From the NCBI GenBank assembly GCA_024225635.1, contig JAAEMK010000042.1, forward strand, positions 1 to 64,000: DNA of 64,000 bases, written 5' to 3'. Below, piece by piece: positions 18,980-27,650 of this stretch (position 1 is its first letter; the number at the start of each line of letters is the position of its first letter). The DNA comes from Desulfobacteraceae bacterium. GTDB lineage: Bacteria; Desulfobacterota; Desulfobacteria; Desulfobacterales; Desulfobacteraceae. A program made the position numbers and the translations under genes. A model generated the notes under the pieces. That model was not told the origin of the DNA, did not search any database, and saw only the letters and a list, made by a program, of their open reading frames with translations.

Positions 18980-20401
18980 TTAACGGGTGCGGGGACGGTC
19001 ATCCCCCCGGAGAAAGGCGAGGACGGTTCCCATGGCGGCCAGCACTCCGCCGGCTTTCATGGCGTTGTGAAAACCGGCCATGAAAAACGGCTCCACGGCC
19101 GGGGAGTAAGTCTTAAAAGGGATGCCCTGGCTGAGGTTGCAAAAGGTGGTGCTGAAGATCAATCCGGCAATGGCAACCCCGATCACCATGCCCAGGTTCC
19201 GGGCCGTTGCCACTGTTGCCGAGGCAATGCCCCTGCGGTTGGACGGGATCGCCCCCATGGCCGCCGTGCTGTTGGGGGAGATGAAGATGGCCGTGCCCGT
19301 TCCGGCCAGGGCCAGACGCCATAGACTGGATACCAGGGGAGAAGCGGGCTCGATCATGGTGAAAGAGAACAGGGCTGCGGAAAGAAGGCTCATCCCCAGG
19401 GTGCAGGGGAGCCTTGAGCCTGTTTTGTTGTACAGGGCGCCCGACACCGGGCTGATGAAGAAGAGCATGAAAAAGGGGGTGATCATGACAAGACCTGTTG
19501 CCGAGGCGGACAAACCGCAGGGGTGAACCAGGAAAAAGGGCATCATGAAGACGATGATGAACAGGGCGGCGAACATGACGGCCGAGGTGATCACCGGCAG
19601 CATGAACAGGCGAATAACCAGGAGGCCGGGATCAAACAAGGGGTAGATGGACTTGGCCTCGTTCCGGATGAATCCCAGGCATGCTATGATACAGACCAGG
19701 GAGAAACCTATGGTCTTGGCGGACAGGGGTTGCCATTTGTTCAAATGGGTCAGGACCACCAGCAGGCAGACAAGACAGACGGCAAGCAGGAGGCTGCCGG
19801 TCTTGTCCAGGGGTTCCTGGTTGCCATGGTCGGCCCGGGTGCCCTTGAGAATGCGGGTGCCGGCCAGGGCCGATGCAATGCCGATGGGGATGTTGATGTA
19901 GAAGATGAACCGCCAGGAAAACAGGTCCAGGAGCACGCCCCCGGCCACGGGACCCGCGGTCAGGCCCGCCGCCACCACCGCCCCCACCATGCCCAGGGCC
20001 TTGCCCCGCTCCTTGGCGGGAAAGGTGTCCACGATGAGGGCCGGGGAGCAGGCCATGAGCATGGAGGCGCCGCATCCCTGCACGGCCCGGGAGAGTACAA
20101 GGAACATGGGCGTTCCGGCCATGGCGCAGCAGAGGGAACCCATGGAGAATACGAGGAAACCGGTGGTGTAGATGATCCGCTTTCCCCGGGTGTCGCTCAG
20201 CCTGCCAAAGGTAAGGAGCAGGGAGGAGATGGTGAGCAGATAGATGAGAACCACCCACTGGATGGTCCCGATCCGTGTTTCCATGTCCTGCATGATATAG
20301 GGCAGGGCGATGTTGACGATGCTCGAATCCAGGGTCGACATGAAGACCCCCAGGGCCACACAAATAAATATCAGCCACTTTTTCTTCTGCTCTTCTGCCA
20401 T
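18980..20401 (-). CDS. MFS multidrug exporter, DHA2/EmrB type
   Basis: The 473-residue protein has about 14 membrane helices. It shows the DHA2 motif in helix 1 (FMSTLDSSIVNIALP), GRLSDTRGKR between helices 2 and 3 (motif A), SRAVQGCGASM, and motif C-like GPVAGGVLLDLFSWRFIFYINIP. It should export a drug or a natural product with protons. A GGGAGCG site precedes the ATG, and an inverted repeat at 20496-20509 may be an operator. The YcaO gene starts 126 bases after its stop on the same strand, and the gap contains only a weak AT-rich hairpin. No EmrA-like adaptor or outer-membrane channel is adjacent. Confidence 0.88.
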   Translation of the reverse strand: MAEEQKKKWLIFICVALGVFMSTLDSSIVNIALPYIMQDMETRIGTIQWVVLIYLLTISSLLLTFGRLSDTRGKRIIYTTGFLVFSMGSLCCAMAGTPMFLVLSRAVQGCGASMLMACSPALIVDTFPAKERGKALGMVGAVVAAGLTAGPVAGGVLLDLFSWRFIFYINIPIGIASALAGTRILKGTRADHGNQEPLDKTGSLLLAVCLVCLLVVLTHLNKWQPLSAKTIGFSLVCIIACLGFIRNEAKSIYPLFDPGLLVIRLFMLPVITSAVMFAALFIIVFMMPFFLVHPCGLSASATGLVMITPFFMLFFISPVSGALYNKTGSRLPCTLGMSLLSAALFSFTMIEPASPLVSSLWRLALAGTGTAIFISPNSTAAMGAIPSNRRGIASATVATARNLGMVIGVAIAGLIFSTTFCNLSQGIPFKTYSPAVEPFFMAGFHNAMKAGGVLAAMGTVLAFLRGDDRPRTR

Positions 20402-20495
20402 GTCCGCTCCCGTCTTTTTCCGTTCCGGCGCTCATCTGTTTTTCAAGCCAGTCAGGAAAAGTTTAGGATATCGGCATTCAGTTGGCAAGGGTTAA

Positions 20496-20509
20496 TCTGA
20501 CGTGTCAGA
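20496..20509. promoter_or_regulatory. Inverted repeat upstream of the MFS gene
   Basis: TCTGAC and GTCAGA form a 6-bp inverted repeat with a 2-bp spacer about 95 bases upstream of the exporter start. Exporter genes are often controlled by TetR or MarR repressors at such sites; no such regulator gene is adjacent, so this is tentative. Confidence 0.3.
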
Positions 20510-20539
20510 ATAGACGGGGACAAATATACGGGGACAGGC

Positions 20540-20623
20540 TTATAGATAAATGCACATGGATTGATACTCATCTCATCATTATTAATAAGAGGAAGGTGTC
20601 AATTCATGCGTCCTGAACTATAG
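20540..20623. repeat. Dispersed palindromic element, copy A
   Basis: A left arm (GCACATGGATTGA, 20552-20564) faces a right arm (TCAATTCATGCG, 20599-20610) across about 34 bases, with outer TATAG / CTATA boundaries. The same layout recurs at 28460-28545 and 55425-55495, and the central AGGAAGGTG-like stretch is shared with the 28-kb copy. Confidence 0.7.
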
Positions 20624-20637
20624 CTTATCTTTGGGCC

Positions 20638-20660
20638 GGGGACAGGCTAAGTCTGTCCCC
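20638..20660. repeat. GGGGACAG / CTGTCCCC inverted repeat
   Basis: Eight-base arms flank a 7-base spacer. Further single half-sites lie at 20519-20538 and 20675-20682. It belongs to the same family as the repeats at 23634, 23799 and 29552, and lies just past the 3' end of uvrA. Confidence 0.65.
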
Positions 20661-20701
20661 TAACATGTGTATAAGTCTGTCCCCCTTGTGCTCCCTAAAG
20701 G

Positions 20702-23593
20702 CTAAAGGTATGCCTTGAGGAAATGGCCGGTGTGGCTTTTGGCCGAGCGGGCGATCTTTTCCGGAGCGCCCGTGGCAACGATCCCACCGCCCTTGTGACC
20801 CCCCTCCGGGCCGATGTCGATCACCCAGTCCGCCGTTTTGATCACGTCAAGGTTGTGCTCGATGATGATCACCGTGTTGCCGGCATCCGAGAGGCGCTTG
20901 AGCACCTTCAGGAGGAGCCTTACGTCCTGGAAGTGGAGGCCGGTGGTGGGCTCGTCCAGGATGTAGAGGGTCTTGCCCGTGTCCCGTTTGGCAAGCTCCC
21001 GCGCAAGCTTAATCCGCTGGGCCTCGCCCCCGGAAAGGGTGGTGGCTGCCTGGCCGAGCTTGATATAGGTGAGCCCCACATCCATGAGGGTGGTAAGGAT
21101 GGTGCGTATCTTGGGATGGCTTTCAAAGAGTTCCATGGCCTGGAGAACCGAGAGGTCCAGGACATCGGCGATGGAGTGGTCCTTGTACTTGATCTCCAGG
21201 GTGGCGTTGTTGAACCGTTTGCCGTGGCACACCTCGCAGGGAACAAATACATCCGCAAGAAAGTGCATCTCCACCTTGATATACCCGTCGCCCCGGCAGG
21301 CTTCGCACCGGCCGCCCTTGACATTAAAGGAGAATCGTCCCTTTTTGTAGCCCCTGGCCCTTGCCTCGGGCAGGTTTGCGAACAGGTCCCGGATGGGGTC
21401 GAACACCTTTGTGTAGGTGGCGGGATTGCTCCGGGGGGTGCGGCCGATGGGTTTCTGGTCGATGTTGATGATCTTGTCCAGGTGGTCAAGGCCGGTGATG
21501 GCCTTGTGTTTGCCGACGTCCAGGGTGGCGTTGTTGAGCTTCACGGCCAGGGCCGGATAGAGGATCTGGTTGATGAGGGTGGATTTGCCCGCCCCGGACA
21601 CTCCGGTGACCGCCACCACAAGGCCCAGGGGCACCTTGGCCGTGATGTTCTTGAGATTGTTCTCCCTGGCGCCTTTGATGGTGATCCACTTGTTCCCCGT
21701 CTCTTTGGGGGTGCGTCTTTTGGGGGGCACCTCGATGGTTTCCGTCATGTTGAGGAATTTCCCGGTGATGGAAGCCGGATCGGCCTTGATCTGCTCCGGG
21801 GTGCCCTGGGCCACGATCTGGCCGCCCAGGTGGCCTGCCCCGGGACCGATGTCCACGATCCAGTCGCTCTTGGCCATGGTTTCCTCATCATGCTCCACCA
21901 CGATGAGGGTGTTGCCGATGTCCCTGAGATGGTGAAGGGTGTTGATCAGCTTTCCATTGTCCCGCTGGTGGAGGCCGATGGAGGGCTCGTCCAGGATGTA
22001 GAGCACCCCGGTGAGTTCCGACCCGATCTGGGAAGCCAGGCGGATACGCTGGGATTCGCCCCCGGAAAGGGTGGGGCCGTTCCGGTCCAGGGAAAGGTAG
22101 TCCAGGCCCACATTGACAAGGAAGCCGAGCCGGTCCGAGATCTCCTTCAACAGCTCCTCGGCGATGAGGCGCTGGTTGCCCTCAAGGGTGAGGCTGTTGA
22201 TGAAGTCATGGGCTTCACGGATGGTCATTTCGGTGAGATCAATGATGGAGCGCCCGTTGATCAGCACATGGAGGACCTCGTCCTTGAGCCGCCTGCCGCG
22301 GCAGGACGGGCAGGGTTTGGAGGTCATGAAGCCCGAATAGAATTTCTTCGATCCCTCGGACTGGGTGGACCGGTAGCGGCGCATGAGGGTGTTGACCACG
22401 CCCTCGTGGGCCATGGTCACCTCCCCCTGGATCTTGGCCGAGTTCCAGTTGACGGTGAGCTCCTTTCCCTTGGAGCCGTAGAGGATGAGATCCTTCTGCT
22501 TTTTGGGAAGGTCCTTCCAGGGGGTGTCATAGTCAAGGCCCCACTGCTCCTCCATGGCCAGGAGCTGGCCTTTGCCCCAGGAGCTGTTATTATTGTACCG
22601 GGGATTTTTCAGGAAGTAGTTCTTCCAGGGGATCACCGCCCCCTCCCGGATGGTGAGGGTCTTGTCCGCCACGATCTTGTCCGTATCCATGGACAGGAGG
22701 GTGCCGATGCCGTTGCATTCCGGGCACATGCCGATGGGGGAGTTGAAGGAGAAGAGCTGGGGAACCAGTTCCGGGTAGGCAATGCCGCAGCAGGAGCGGG
22801 CCTCGCTCATCTTCAGATCCTCCCGGCCCAGGATGTGCACCGTGAGCTGGCCGTTGCCAAGGCGAAGGGCCGTCTCCACCGAGTCGGTCAGCCGCTTGGT
22901 GAATTCCGGGTCGTCCTTGATCACAAGCCGGTCCACCACAACCTCGATGTTGTGCTTCTTGTTCTTTGCCAGGGCCTGGACATCGGCAAGGTCCCGGACC
23001 ACACCGTTTATCCTCACACGGGCGAACCCCTCTTTTTTCAGGTCCTCCAGCCGGTCCCGGTGCTCCCCTTTCCGGTTCTCCACAATGGGGGCCATGACAA
23101 GAATCTTGGATGCGGCGGGCAGGGAAAGAATCTGGGATACCATGCCCTGGGCGTTGCCCTGGCCCACCTCCTGGTGGCATTTACAGCAGTGCTGGGTGCC
23201 GATCCGGGCAAAGAGCACCCTGAGATAGTCGTAGATCTCGGTGATGGTTCCCACCGTGGACCTGGGGTTTTTGCTGGCCGCTTTCTGTTCAATGGCAATT
23301 GTGGGGGAGAGGCCCCGGATGGTGTCGTACTTGGGTTTTTCCATCTGGCCGATGAACTGCCGGGCATAGGAGGAGAGGGACTCCACATAGCGTCGCTGGC
23401 CCTCGGCAAATATGGTGTCAAAGGCAAGGCTGGATTTTCCCGACCCCGATACACCGGTAAAAACGATCAATTGTTTCTTGGGCAGCTCGACTTCGATGTT
23501 CTTGAGGTTGTGCTCCCTTGCCCCCTTGACGATGATGGTGTCAAGTTCCATTGTCTTTATAATGGATTTCATTGCTGGATCGCCGTCTTTCAT
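20702..23593 (-). CDS. uvrA: Excinuclease ABC subunit A
   Basis: The 963-residue protein is a near full-length UvrA. It has two ABC modules: Walker A1 GVSGSGKSS (residues 47-55) with FAEGQRRYVESLSSYARQF, Walker A2 GVSGAGKST, and both signatures (LSGGESQRIRLA, LSGGEAQRIKLA) with Walker B ILDEPS/ILDEPTTGL. The C-terminal zinc hairpin is intact (CEACRGDGY ... CEVCHGKRF). The interior zinc module is odd: where C-x-x-C is usual the sequence reads RSCCGIAYPE, so the first Cys is displaced, while the distal pair (MCPECNG) is present. UvrA recognises bulky DNA lesions with UvrB in nucleotide excision repair. The start is uncertain among 23593, 23572 and 23551; none has a strong ribosome-binding site. 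It is monocistronic and flanked by repeats. Confidence 0.97.
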   Translation of the reverse strand: MKDGDPAMKSIIKTMELDTIIVKGAREHNLKNIEVELPKKQLIVFTGVSGSGKSSLAFDTIFAEGQRRYVESLSSYARQFIGQMEKPKYDTIRGLSPTIAIEQKAASKNPRSTVGTITEIYDYLRVLFARIGTQHCCKCHQEVGQGNAQGMVSQILSLPAASKILVMAPIVENRKGEHRDRLEDLKKEGFARVRINGVVRDLADVQALAKNKKHNIEVVVDRLVIKDDPEFTKRLTDSVETALRLGNGQLTVHILGREDLKMSEARSCCGIAYPELVPQLFSFNSPIGMCPECNGIGTLLSMDTDKIVADKTLTIREGAVIPWKNYFLKNPRYNNNSSWGKGQLLAMEEQWGLDYDTPWKDLPKKQKDLILYGSKGKELTVNWNSAKIQGEVTMAHEGVVNTLMRRYRSTQSEGSKKFYSGFMTSKPCPSCRGRRLKDEVLHVLINGRSIIDLTEMTIREAHDFINSLTLEGNQRLIAEELLKEISDRLGFLVNVGLDYLSLDRNGPTLSGGESQRIRLASQIGSELTGVLYILDEPSIGLHQRDNGKLINTLHHLRDIGNTLIVVEHDEETMAKSDWIVDIGPGAGHLGGQIVAQGTPEQIKADPASITGKFLNMTETIEVPPKRRTPKETGNKWITIKGARENNLKNITAKVPLGLVVAVTGVSGAGKSTLINQILYPALAVKLNNATLDVGKHKAITGLDHLDKIINIDQKPIGRTPRSNPATYTKVFDPIRDLFANLPEARARGYKKGRFSFNVKGGRCEACRGDGYIKVEMHFLADVFVPCEVCHGKRFNNATLEIKYKDHSIADVLDLSVLQAMELFESHPKIRTILTTLMDVGLTYIKLGQAATTLSGGEAQRIKLARELAKRDTGKTLYILDEPTTGLHFQDVRLLLKVLKRLSDAGNTVIIIEHNLDVIKTADWVIDIGPEGGHKGGGIVATGAPEKIARSAKSHTGHFLKAYL

Positions 23594-23633
23594 GATTAAT
23601 CATTCCGCGGTTCTTAAATGTTCGAGTCTCTTA

Positions 23634-23678
23634 GGGGGCAGGCTTGGGTTATTGCACCAATAAGCTAAGCCTGACCCC
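23634..23678. repeat. Imperfect GGGG..CCCC inverted repeat upstream of uvrA
   Basis: A left arm GGGGCAGGCTT and a right arm AAGCCTGACCCC flank a 22-base centre that includes TAAGCT, the same motif that fills the 29-kb hairpin. It lies about 40 bases upstream of the uvrA start, so it is in the uvrA leader or promoter. Confidence 0.6.
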
Positions 23679-23798
23679 GGTGTATCGTCAAGTACAAGAT
23701 AATAAGCACGGCCCGGGCAATGTAAAGGGCAGGGGCGTTGCTCACCTTTCCCTTTAAGGGGATATAATTGTGTGCTATAAATAGTTTTTTTTGAGAAA

Positions 23799-23868
23799 GG
23801 GGACAGATTTTAAATCTGTCCCCTGTGGTAAATTTGAGTATGGGGATAGATTTCAAATCTGTCCCCTT
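23799..23868. repeat. Two tandem 43-bp units with GGGGACAGATTT hairpins
   Basis: The first unit is a perfect 12-bp inverted repeat with one central base (23799-23823), followed by TGTGGTAAATTT. The second unit (23842-23868) has one substitution (GGGGATAG) and the same TTTGGTAAATTT tail. The spacing is exactly 43 bases. The second copy ends just before the ribosome-binding site of the gene at 23894. Confidence 0.8.
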
Positions 23869-23893
23869 TGGTAAATTTCACAAAGAGGAAACT

Positions 23894-24325
23894 ATGGCCA
23901 GGGAAAACGATGTTGTTTTAGTATATTTGGAGGACAGCCCTGTCTCGTTTGCCAGGGTGGAGTCCATTGAACCGGATTCCAAAAAAGACTGGTATCAGAT
24001 AAAGCTGCTTATGCTCCAGATCCCGGTCCAGGTGGTGACCTGGATACTCAAGGATCTCTATATCAATGGTGAGGAGTTCTTCATGGGGGGAAAACGGATG
24101 CGGCTCGAGGTGGTCGAGTGCCCCGATGATGAGGAAATCATTGCCGGCCTGGATGCCCCGGAAGATGACGGGCAGGAAGAGGCCCCCCTGGAAGAGGAGG
24201 CTCCGGAGGAGGAGGCCCCCAAGGAGGAAGTCCCCAAGGAAGCGCCTTCCAAGGGCGGGGGGAAGATCATCTCCTTTGCCGAGGTGAAACGCCAGAAACA
24301 GAACAATGGGCCGGAAACGTCTTAA
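23894..24325 (+). CDS. Small acidic-tailed protein of unknown function
   Basis: A longer frame starts at 23825 but its first 23 residues are translated from the tandem repeat, so I start at the ATG at 23894, which has AGAGGA 5 bases upstream (143 residues). The first 80 residues form a compact beta-rich domain (VVLVYLEDSPVSFARVESI, WYQIKLLMLQIPVQVVTWIL, FMGGKRMRLEVVE). A low-complexity stretch of repeated E-E-A-P follows, then a basic tail (FAEVKRQKQN). The gene overlaps the DUF1848 gene by 20 bases. I know proteins of this layout only as conserved hypotheticals in deltaproteobacteria; the role is unknown. Confidence 0.7.
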   Translation: MARENDVVLVYLEDSPVSFARVESIEPDSKKDWYQIKLLMLQIPVQVVTWILKDLYINGEEFFMGGKRMRLEVVECPDDEEIIAGLDAPEDDGQEEAPLEEEAPEEEAPKEEVPKEAPSKGGGKIISFAEVKRQKQNNGPETS

Positions 24326-25214
24326 GGTGATATCCGCCTCCAGGCGGACCGACATCCCGGCCTTTTACCTGGAGTGGTTCATGGCCGGTATCGATGCCGG
24401 ATCGTTTGAGGTGACCAACCCCTACAATGGGGTTAAACGAAGGGTGGAGGCCACCCCGGACACGGTGCACACCATTGTGTTCTGGTCCAAGAATTACCGG
24501 CCCTTTCTCGAGGCGGGGGCGGGCCGGGTCCTGAAAAAGATGGGCTTTCACCTGTTTTTCAACTTCACCGTCAACTCCGGCTCCTCCCTGCTGGAACCCG
24601 GGGTGCCGGGCCTTGACGACCGGCTGGACCAGCTGGAACGTCTCAGCCGGGAGTTTGGTCCTGAAACCGTCTCCTGGCGGTTTGATCCCATCTGCTTTTT
24701 CCGGACCGGCCGGGGGAGGGTGGAGAATAATCTTGGGGACTTTACACGGATTGCCCAATGGGCCGGTCAATGTGGCATCCAACGATGCATCACAAGCTTT
24801 GTGGATGATTATGCAAAGATCCGGACCCGGCTTGAAAGGCTCAGGAAGGACGGACATCCCGCCGTGGCCCTGGTGGATCCCGGCATGGAAAAGAAAAGGG
24901 AGATCCTCCTTCGCATGGAAAAGGTGCTGGACACGTCCGGTATTCGCCTCCACACCTGTTGCGAACGCCCGCTCTTTGCCACCCTGCCCGAAACTTCGGG
25001 CATAAGGGAGAGCGCCTGTATTCCGGGAAAGCTTCTGGCAAAGCTATTCGGAGGCCACCCGGTCCAGGCCCGGGATTACGGCCAGCGGTCCAAACAGGGG
25101 TGCAGCTGCACCCAAAGCGTGGACATCGGTTCCTATGGAATCCATCCCTGCTATCACAACTGCCTCTTTTGCTATGCAAATCCCGCCATGGACAGAGAGT
25201 TACAAAGGAAATAA
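24306..25214 (+). CDS. DUF1848 family protein, likely Fe-S
   Basis: The 302-residue product opens with VISASRRTDIPAFYLEWF, a hallmark of DUF1848, followed by VFWSKNYRPFL and FNFTVNS. The C-terminus carries a dense cysteine cluster, QGCSCTQSVDIGSYGIHPCY then CLFCYANP, resembling the end of a radical SAM-like or Fe-S binding domain; the family is annotated as unknown function. It probably binds an iron-sulfur cluster. It overlaps the upstream acidic-tailed gene by 20 bases and is followed after 6 bases by dusB, suggesting one transcript. No biochemical role is established. Confidence 0.85.
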   Translation: MGRKRLKVISASRRTDIPAFYLEWFMAGIDAGSFEVTNPYNGVKRRVEATPDTVHTIVFWSKNYRPFLEAGAGRVLKKMGFHLFFNFTVNSGSSLLEPGVPGLDDRLDQLERLSREFGPETVSWRFDPICFFRTGRGRVENNLGDFTRIAQWAGQCGIQRCITSFVDDYAKIRTRLERLRKDGHPAVALVDPGMEKKREILLRMEKVLDTSGIRLHTCCERPLFATLPETSGIRESACIPGKLLAKLFGGHPVQARDYGQRSKQGCSCTQSVDIGSYGIHPCYHNCLFCYANPAMDRELQRK

Positions 25215-25220
25215 ATTTTT

Positions 25221-26189
25221 ATGAAAATAGGCGATCTTGAGATCAAGGGCAGGACTGTTCTTGCCCCCCTTGCCGGTATTACCAACCTTCCGTTCCGGCT
25301 CATTGCCAAGGAGTGCGGTTGCGCCCTGGTTTGTTCGGAGATGGTGAGCGCCAAGGGACTTCAGTTCAATTCACAAAAAACCAAAAAGCTTATGGAAATC
25401 GATCCGGGGGAACACCCGGTCTCGATTCAGATATTTGGTGCGGAAGCCGACTGCATGGCAAGGGCGGCCAGCTATATCGATGCCGAAGTCGATGCCGACA
25501 TCATCGACATCAACTTTGGGTGCAGCGTCAAGAAGGTGGCCAAGACCGGTGCCGGGGTGGCGTTGATGAAGGATTTCGACAATGCCCGGGAGATCATCCG
25601 GGCCGTGCGCAAGGCCACCTCCATTCCTTTTACCATCAAGATCCGGTCCGGCTGGGACAGCTCGGCGGCCCAGGCCTTTGACATCGCCCGGATGGCGGAA
25701 GACAACGGGGTGGACGCCATTGCCATCCATCCCAGGACCGCGGGCCAGGGTTTCAGGGGACGGGCGGACTGGCGCGTCATCAAACAGTTGAAACAGATGC
25801 TTTCCATCCCCGTGATCGGAAACGGCGATGTCACCACCCCGGAAGAGGGCCTTGCCATGGTGGAGGAGACCGGGTGCGACGCTGTCATGGTGGGCCGGGC
25901 CGCCATGGGCGATCCCTTTATCTTTGCCGGCATCGAGGCCCTGCTCCGGGGAGAGCCATGGTCGGAACCCTCCATCCGGGAGCGGTTCGCCGTCATGGAG
26001 CGGATGGTCGATTCCCATGTGGAATATCTGGGCGAACGGGTTGCCTGCCGGATGATGCGGAGCAGGCTTTCCTGGTTTGTCAAGGGGCTGGCCGGCGCCT
26101 CCGTCTTCAGGCGGGAGCTCACCGGGATAGAATCCAGGGACCATGCGATCTCCCTGATTCGCGGTTATGGGGCGGGTCTCGTGGGATGA
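25221..26189 (+). CDS. dusB: tRNA-dihydrouridine synthase, DusB type
   Basis: The 322-residue protein is a TIM-barrel flavoenzyme that reduces uridines in the D-loop of tRNA. It shows VLAPLAGITNLPFR at the N-terminus, a catalytic Cys101 in DINFGCSVKKV (family N-x-G-C-P; Pro is replaced by Ser here), KIRSGWD, the AIHPRTAGQGFRGRADW segment and GNGDVTTPEEG with VGRAAMGDPFIF for FMN phosphate. The C-terminal helical domain is complete. It directly follows the DUF1848 gene. In many proteobacteria dusB precedes fis; here it is followed by an HDOD gene instead. Confidence 0.93.
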   Translation: MKIGDLEIKGRTVLAPLAGITNLPFRLIAKECGCALVCSEMVSAKGLQFNSQKTKKLMEIDPGEHPVSIQIFGAEADCMARAASYIDAEVDADIIDINFGCSVKKVAKTGAGVALMKDFDNAREIIRAVRKATSIPFTIKIRSGWDSSAAQAFDIARMAEDNGVDAIAIHPRTAGQGFRGRADWRVIKQLKQMLSIPVIGNGDVTTPEEGLAMVEETGCDAVMVGRAAMGDPFIFAGIEALLRGEPWSEPSIRERFAVMERMVDSHVEYLGERVACRMMRSRLSWFVKGLAGASVFRRELTGIESRDHAISLIRGYGAGLVG

Positions 26190-26243
26190 CAATCCGGGAG
26201 GGCTGGTTTTAATGTTTGATTTCGTGGGGGGATCAGGGTATAG

Positions 26244-27650
26244 ATGAATCATCCTATCTTCCAATCTTCCATTTTTCGTGAGAGGCACGACCCCATGAAA
26301 GAGAGAAAACAGCGGTTCAAGTCCTTGAGTGAAAACCAGTTTCGCACCCTTTACAGCAGCTCGGAGGTGGTTTCCTTTGAGAAGGGAGACACGGTTATCC
26401 AGGAGGGGGCCATGGCCCGGGTCATCTACATGGTGGTCAAGGGCCGCCTGCGGGTGGAGAAGCGCCTGGGCAAAACCAACAAGGTCCTGGGTTTCATGGG
26501 GCCGGGGGATCTGTTCGGCGAACTTTCTTTTGTGAGTCGAAAACCCAGGTCCGTGTCGGTAAAGGTGGATGATACCGCCTCCCTCATCCGGGTGGAGAGG
26601 GATACCCTGGATAAACTGGACCGGGATCTCCAGCTTTTTTTCTACAAGCGCATGACAGAGGTTGCCGGCGACAGGATCAGTCAGATCGAAAAACGGGAAC
26701 GGATGTTCGAAGCCAGGGACCAGGCCTTGATGCGCCGCGCCTTTGCCCTTGCCACGGACAAGGCCAGGGGCGTCCAGGAATCGGCCCTGATCCAGGAGGT
26801 GGTCTCCAAGGTGCCGCGGCTGCCCATGTTTGCCGTCTCCCTGGCCGGTAAGCTCATGGACGATAGCATATCGCCCCATGAGGTGGCCCAGGAGGTGAAA
26901 AAGGATCCCTCCCTTGCCGCCATGATTCTCAAGACCATTAACTCTTCCTACCGGGGGCTTGGCGGCCAGGTCTCGGATATCCACCATGCCGTCATGCTTC
27001 TGGGGTATAACGAGGTGTCCCAGATCATCATTGCGGAGGGGATTAGGCGGGCCCTTCCCGACTCCGAGCTTTTCAGGGAGCTGTACGACCATTCCCTGGC
27101 AATTTCACTCCTGAGCTTTGAAATTTCCCGGCTGTTCAATGTGGCAAAACCCTCGGAGATCTCAACCCTCAGTATCCTCCACGAGCTGGGCCAGATCGTG
27201 ATCCAGCTGTTGAAGATGAAGAACCCGAAACTGGAACCCCTGTTCGACCTGGTGGACACTTCCCAGATGGGAACCATGCTGCTACGAAGCTGGGGCCTGC
27301 CGCCGGTGATCTGCGACACCGTGGAATATCAGGGCTATCCTGAGTTTGCCGTGCCGTCAAAGATCCCGGAATCCGTGAGAACCAATGTGGGGGTTCTCTA
27401 TCTTTCCCATCTCTGCTACGACGCTTTCCAGGGCAGGCGCGATATTGACCAGCCCATGATTTTCTACGACCAGTATCTCAGCCTTTTGAACATCGGGCAG
27501 TCCCCCCTGGCCGACCTGGTGGGAGATCAGGTTCTTCCGGCCATGGTGCGTAAGATCGCCACCCTGCCGACCTCCCTCATCCGGATTCTCCAGGAGTTTG
27601 TGGAGAGGAACAAGATGTTCTCCCTCTACCCTTTTTTTAACGAGTTATAG
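26244..27650 (+). CDS. Cyclic-nucleotide-binding/HDOD signalling protein
   Basis: The 468-residue protein has an N-terminal cNMP-binding domain (about 30-150: ALKEGD-like VVSFEKGDTVIQEGAMA, GFMGPGDLFGELSFVSRKPRSVSV) and a C-terminal HDOD domain (about 195-390: VPRLPMFAVSLAGKLMDDSI, LAAMILKTINSSYRG, DIHHAVMLLGYNEVSQII, SILHELGQIVIQ). HDOD domains are catalytically inert relatives of HD phosphohydrolases and act as signalling scaffolds. The RBS supports either ATG 26244 (GGGGGATCAGGG upstream) or a second Met at 26295. It overlaps the convergent pspA-like gene by 14 bases. Its ligand could be a cyclic nucleotide, but the phosphate-binding loop is only roughly conserved (RKPRSVSV). Confidence 0.86.
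   Translation: MNHPIFQSSIFRERHDPMKERKQRFKSLSENQFRTLYSSSEVVSFEKGDTVIQEGAMARVIYMVVKGRLRVEKRLGKTNKVLGFMGPGDLFGELSFVSRKPRSVSVKVDDTASLIRVERDTLDKLDRDLQLFFYKRMTEVAGDRISQIEKRERMFEARDQALMRRAFALATDKARGVQESALIQEVVSKVPRLPMFAVSLAGKLMDDSISPHEVAQEVKKDPSLAAMILKTINSSYRGLGGQVSDIHHAVMLLGYNEVSQIIIAEGIRRALPDSELFRELYDHSLAISLLSFEISRLFNVAKPSEISTLSILHELGQIVIQLLKMKNPKLEPLFDLVDTSQMGTMLLRSWGLPPVICDTVEYQGYPEFAVPSKIPESVRTNVGVLYLSHLCYDAFQGRRDIDQPMIFYDQYLSLLNIGQSPLADLVGDQVLPAMVRKIATLPTSLIRILQEFVERNKMFSLYPFFNEL

Noticed and set aside
20723-23599. A 958-codon plus-strand open frame fully antisense to uvrA
   Set aside because: uvrA on the minus strand has clear family motifs throughout; the long antisense frame results from high GC and strong codon bias, and reads as low-complexity Gly/His/Val text.
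23825-23893. N-terminal extension of the acidic-tailed protein
   Set aside because: It is translated from a tandem repeat, and a better ribosome-binding site precedes the ATG at 23894.
25371-27092. A 573-codon minus-strand frame opposite dusB and the HDOD gene
   Set aside because: Both plus-strand genes have recognisable domains; the antisense frame spans their boundary and has no domain or ribosome-binding site.
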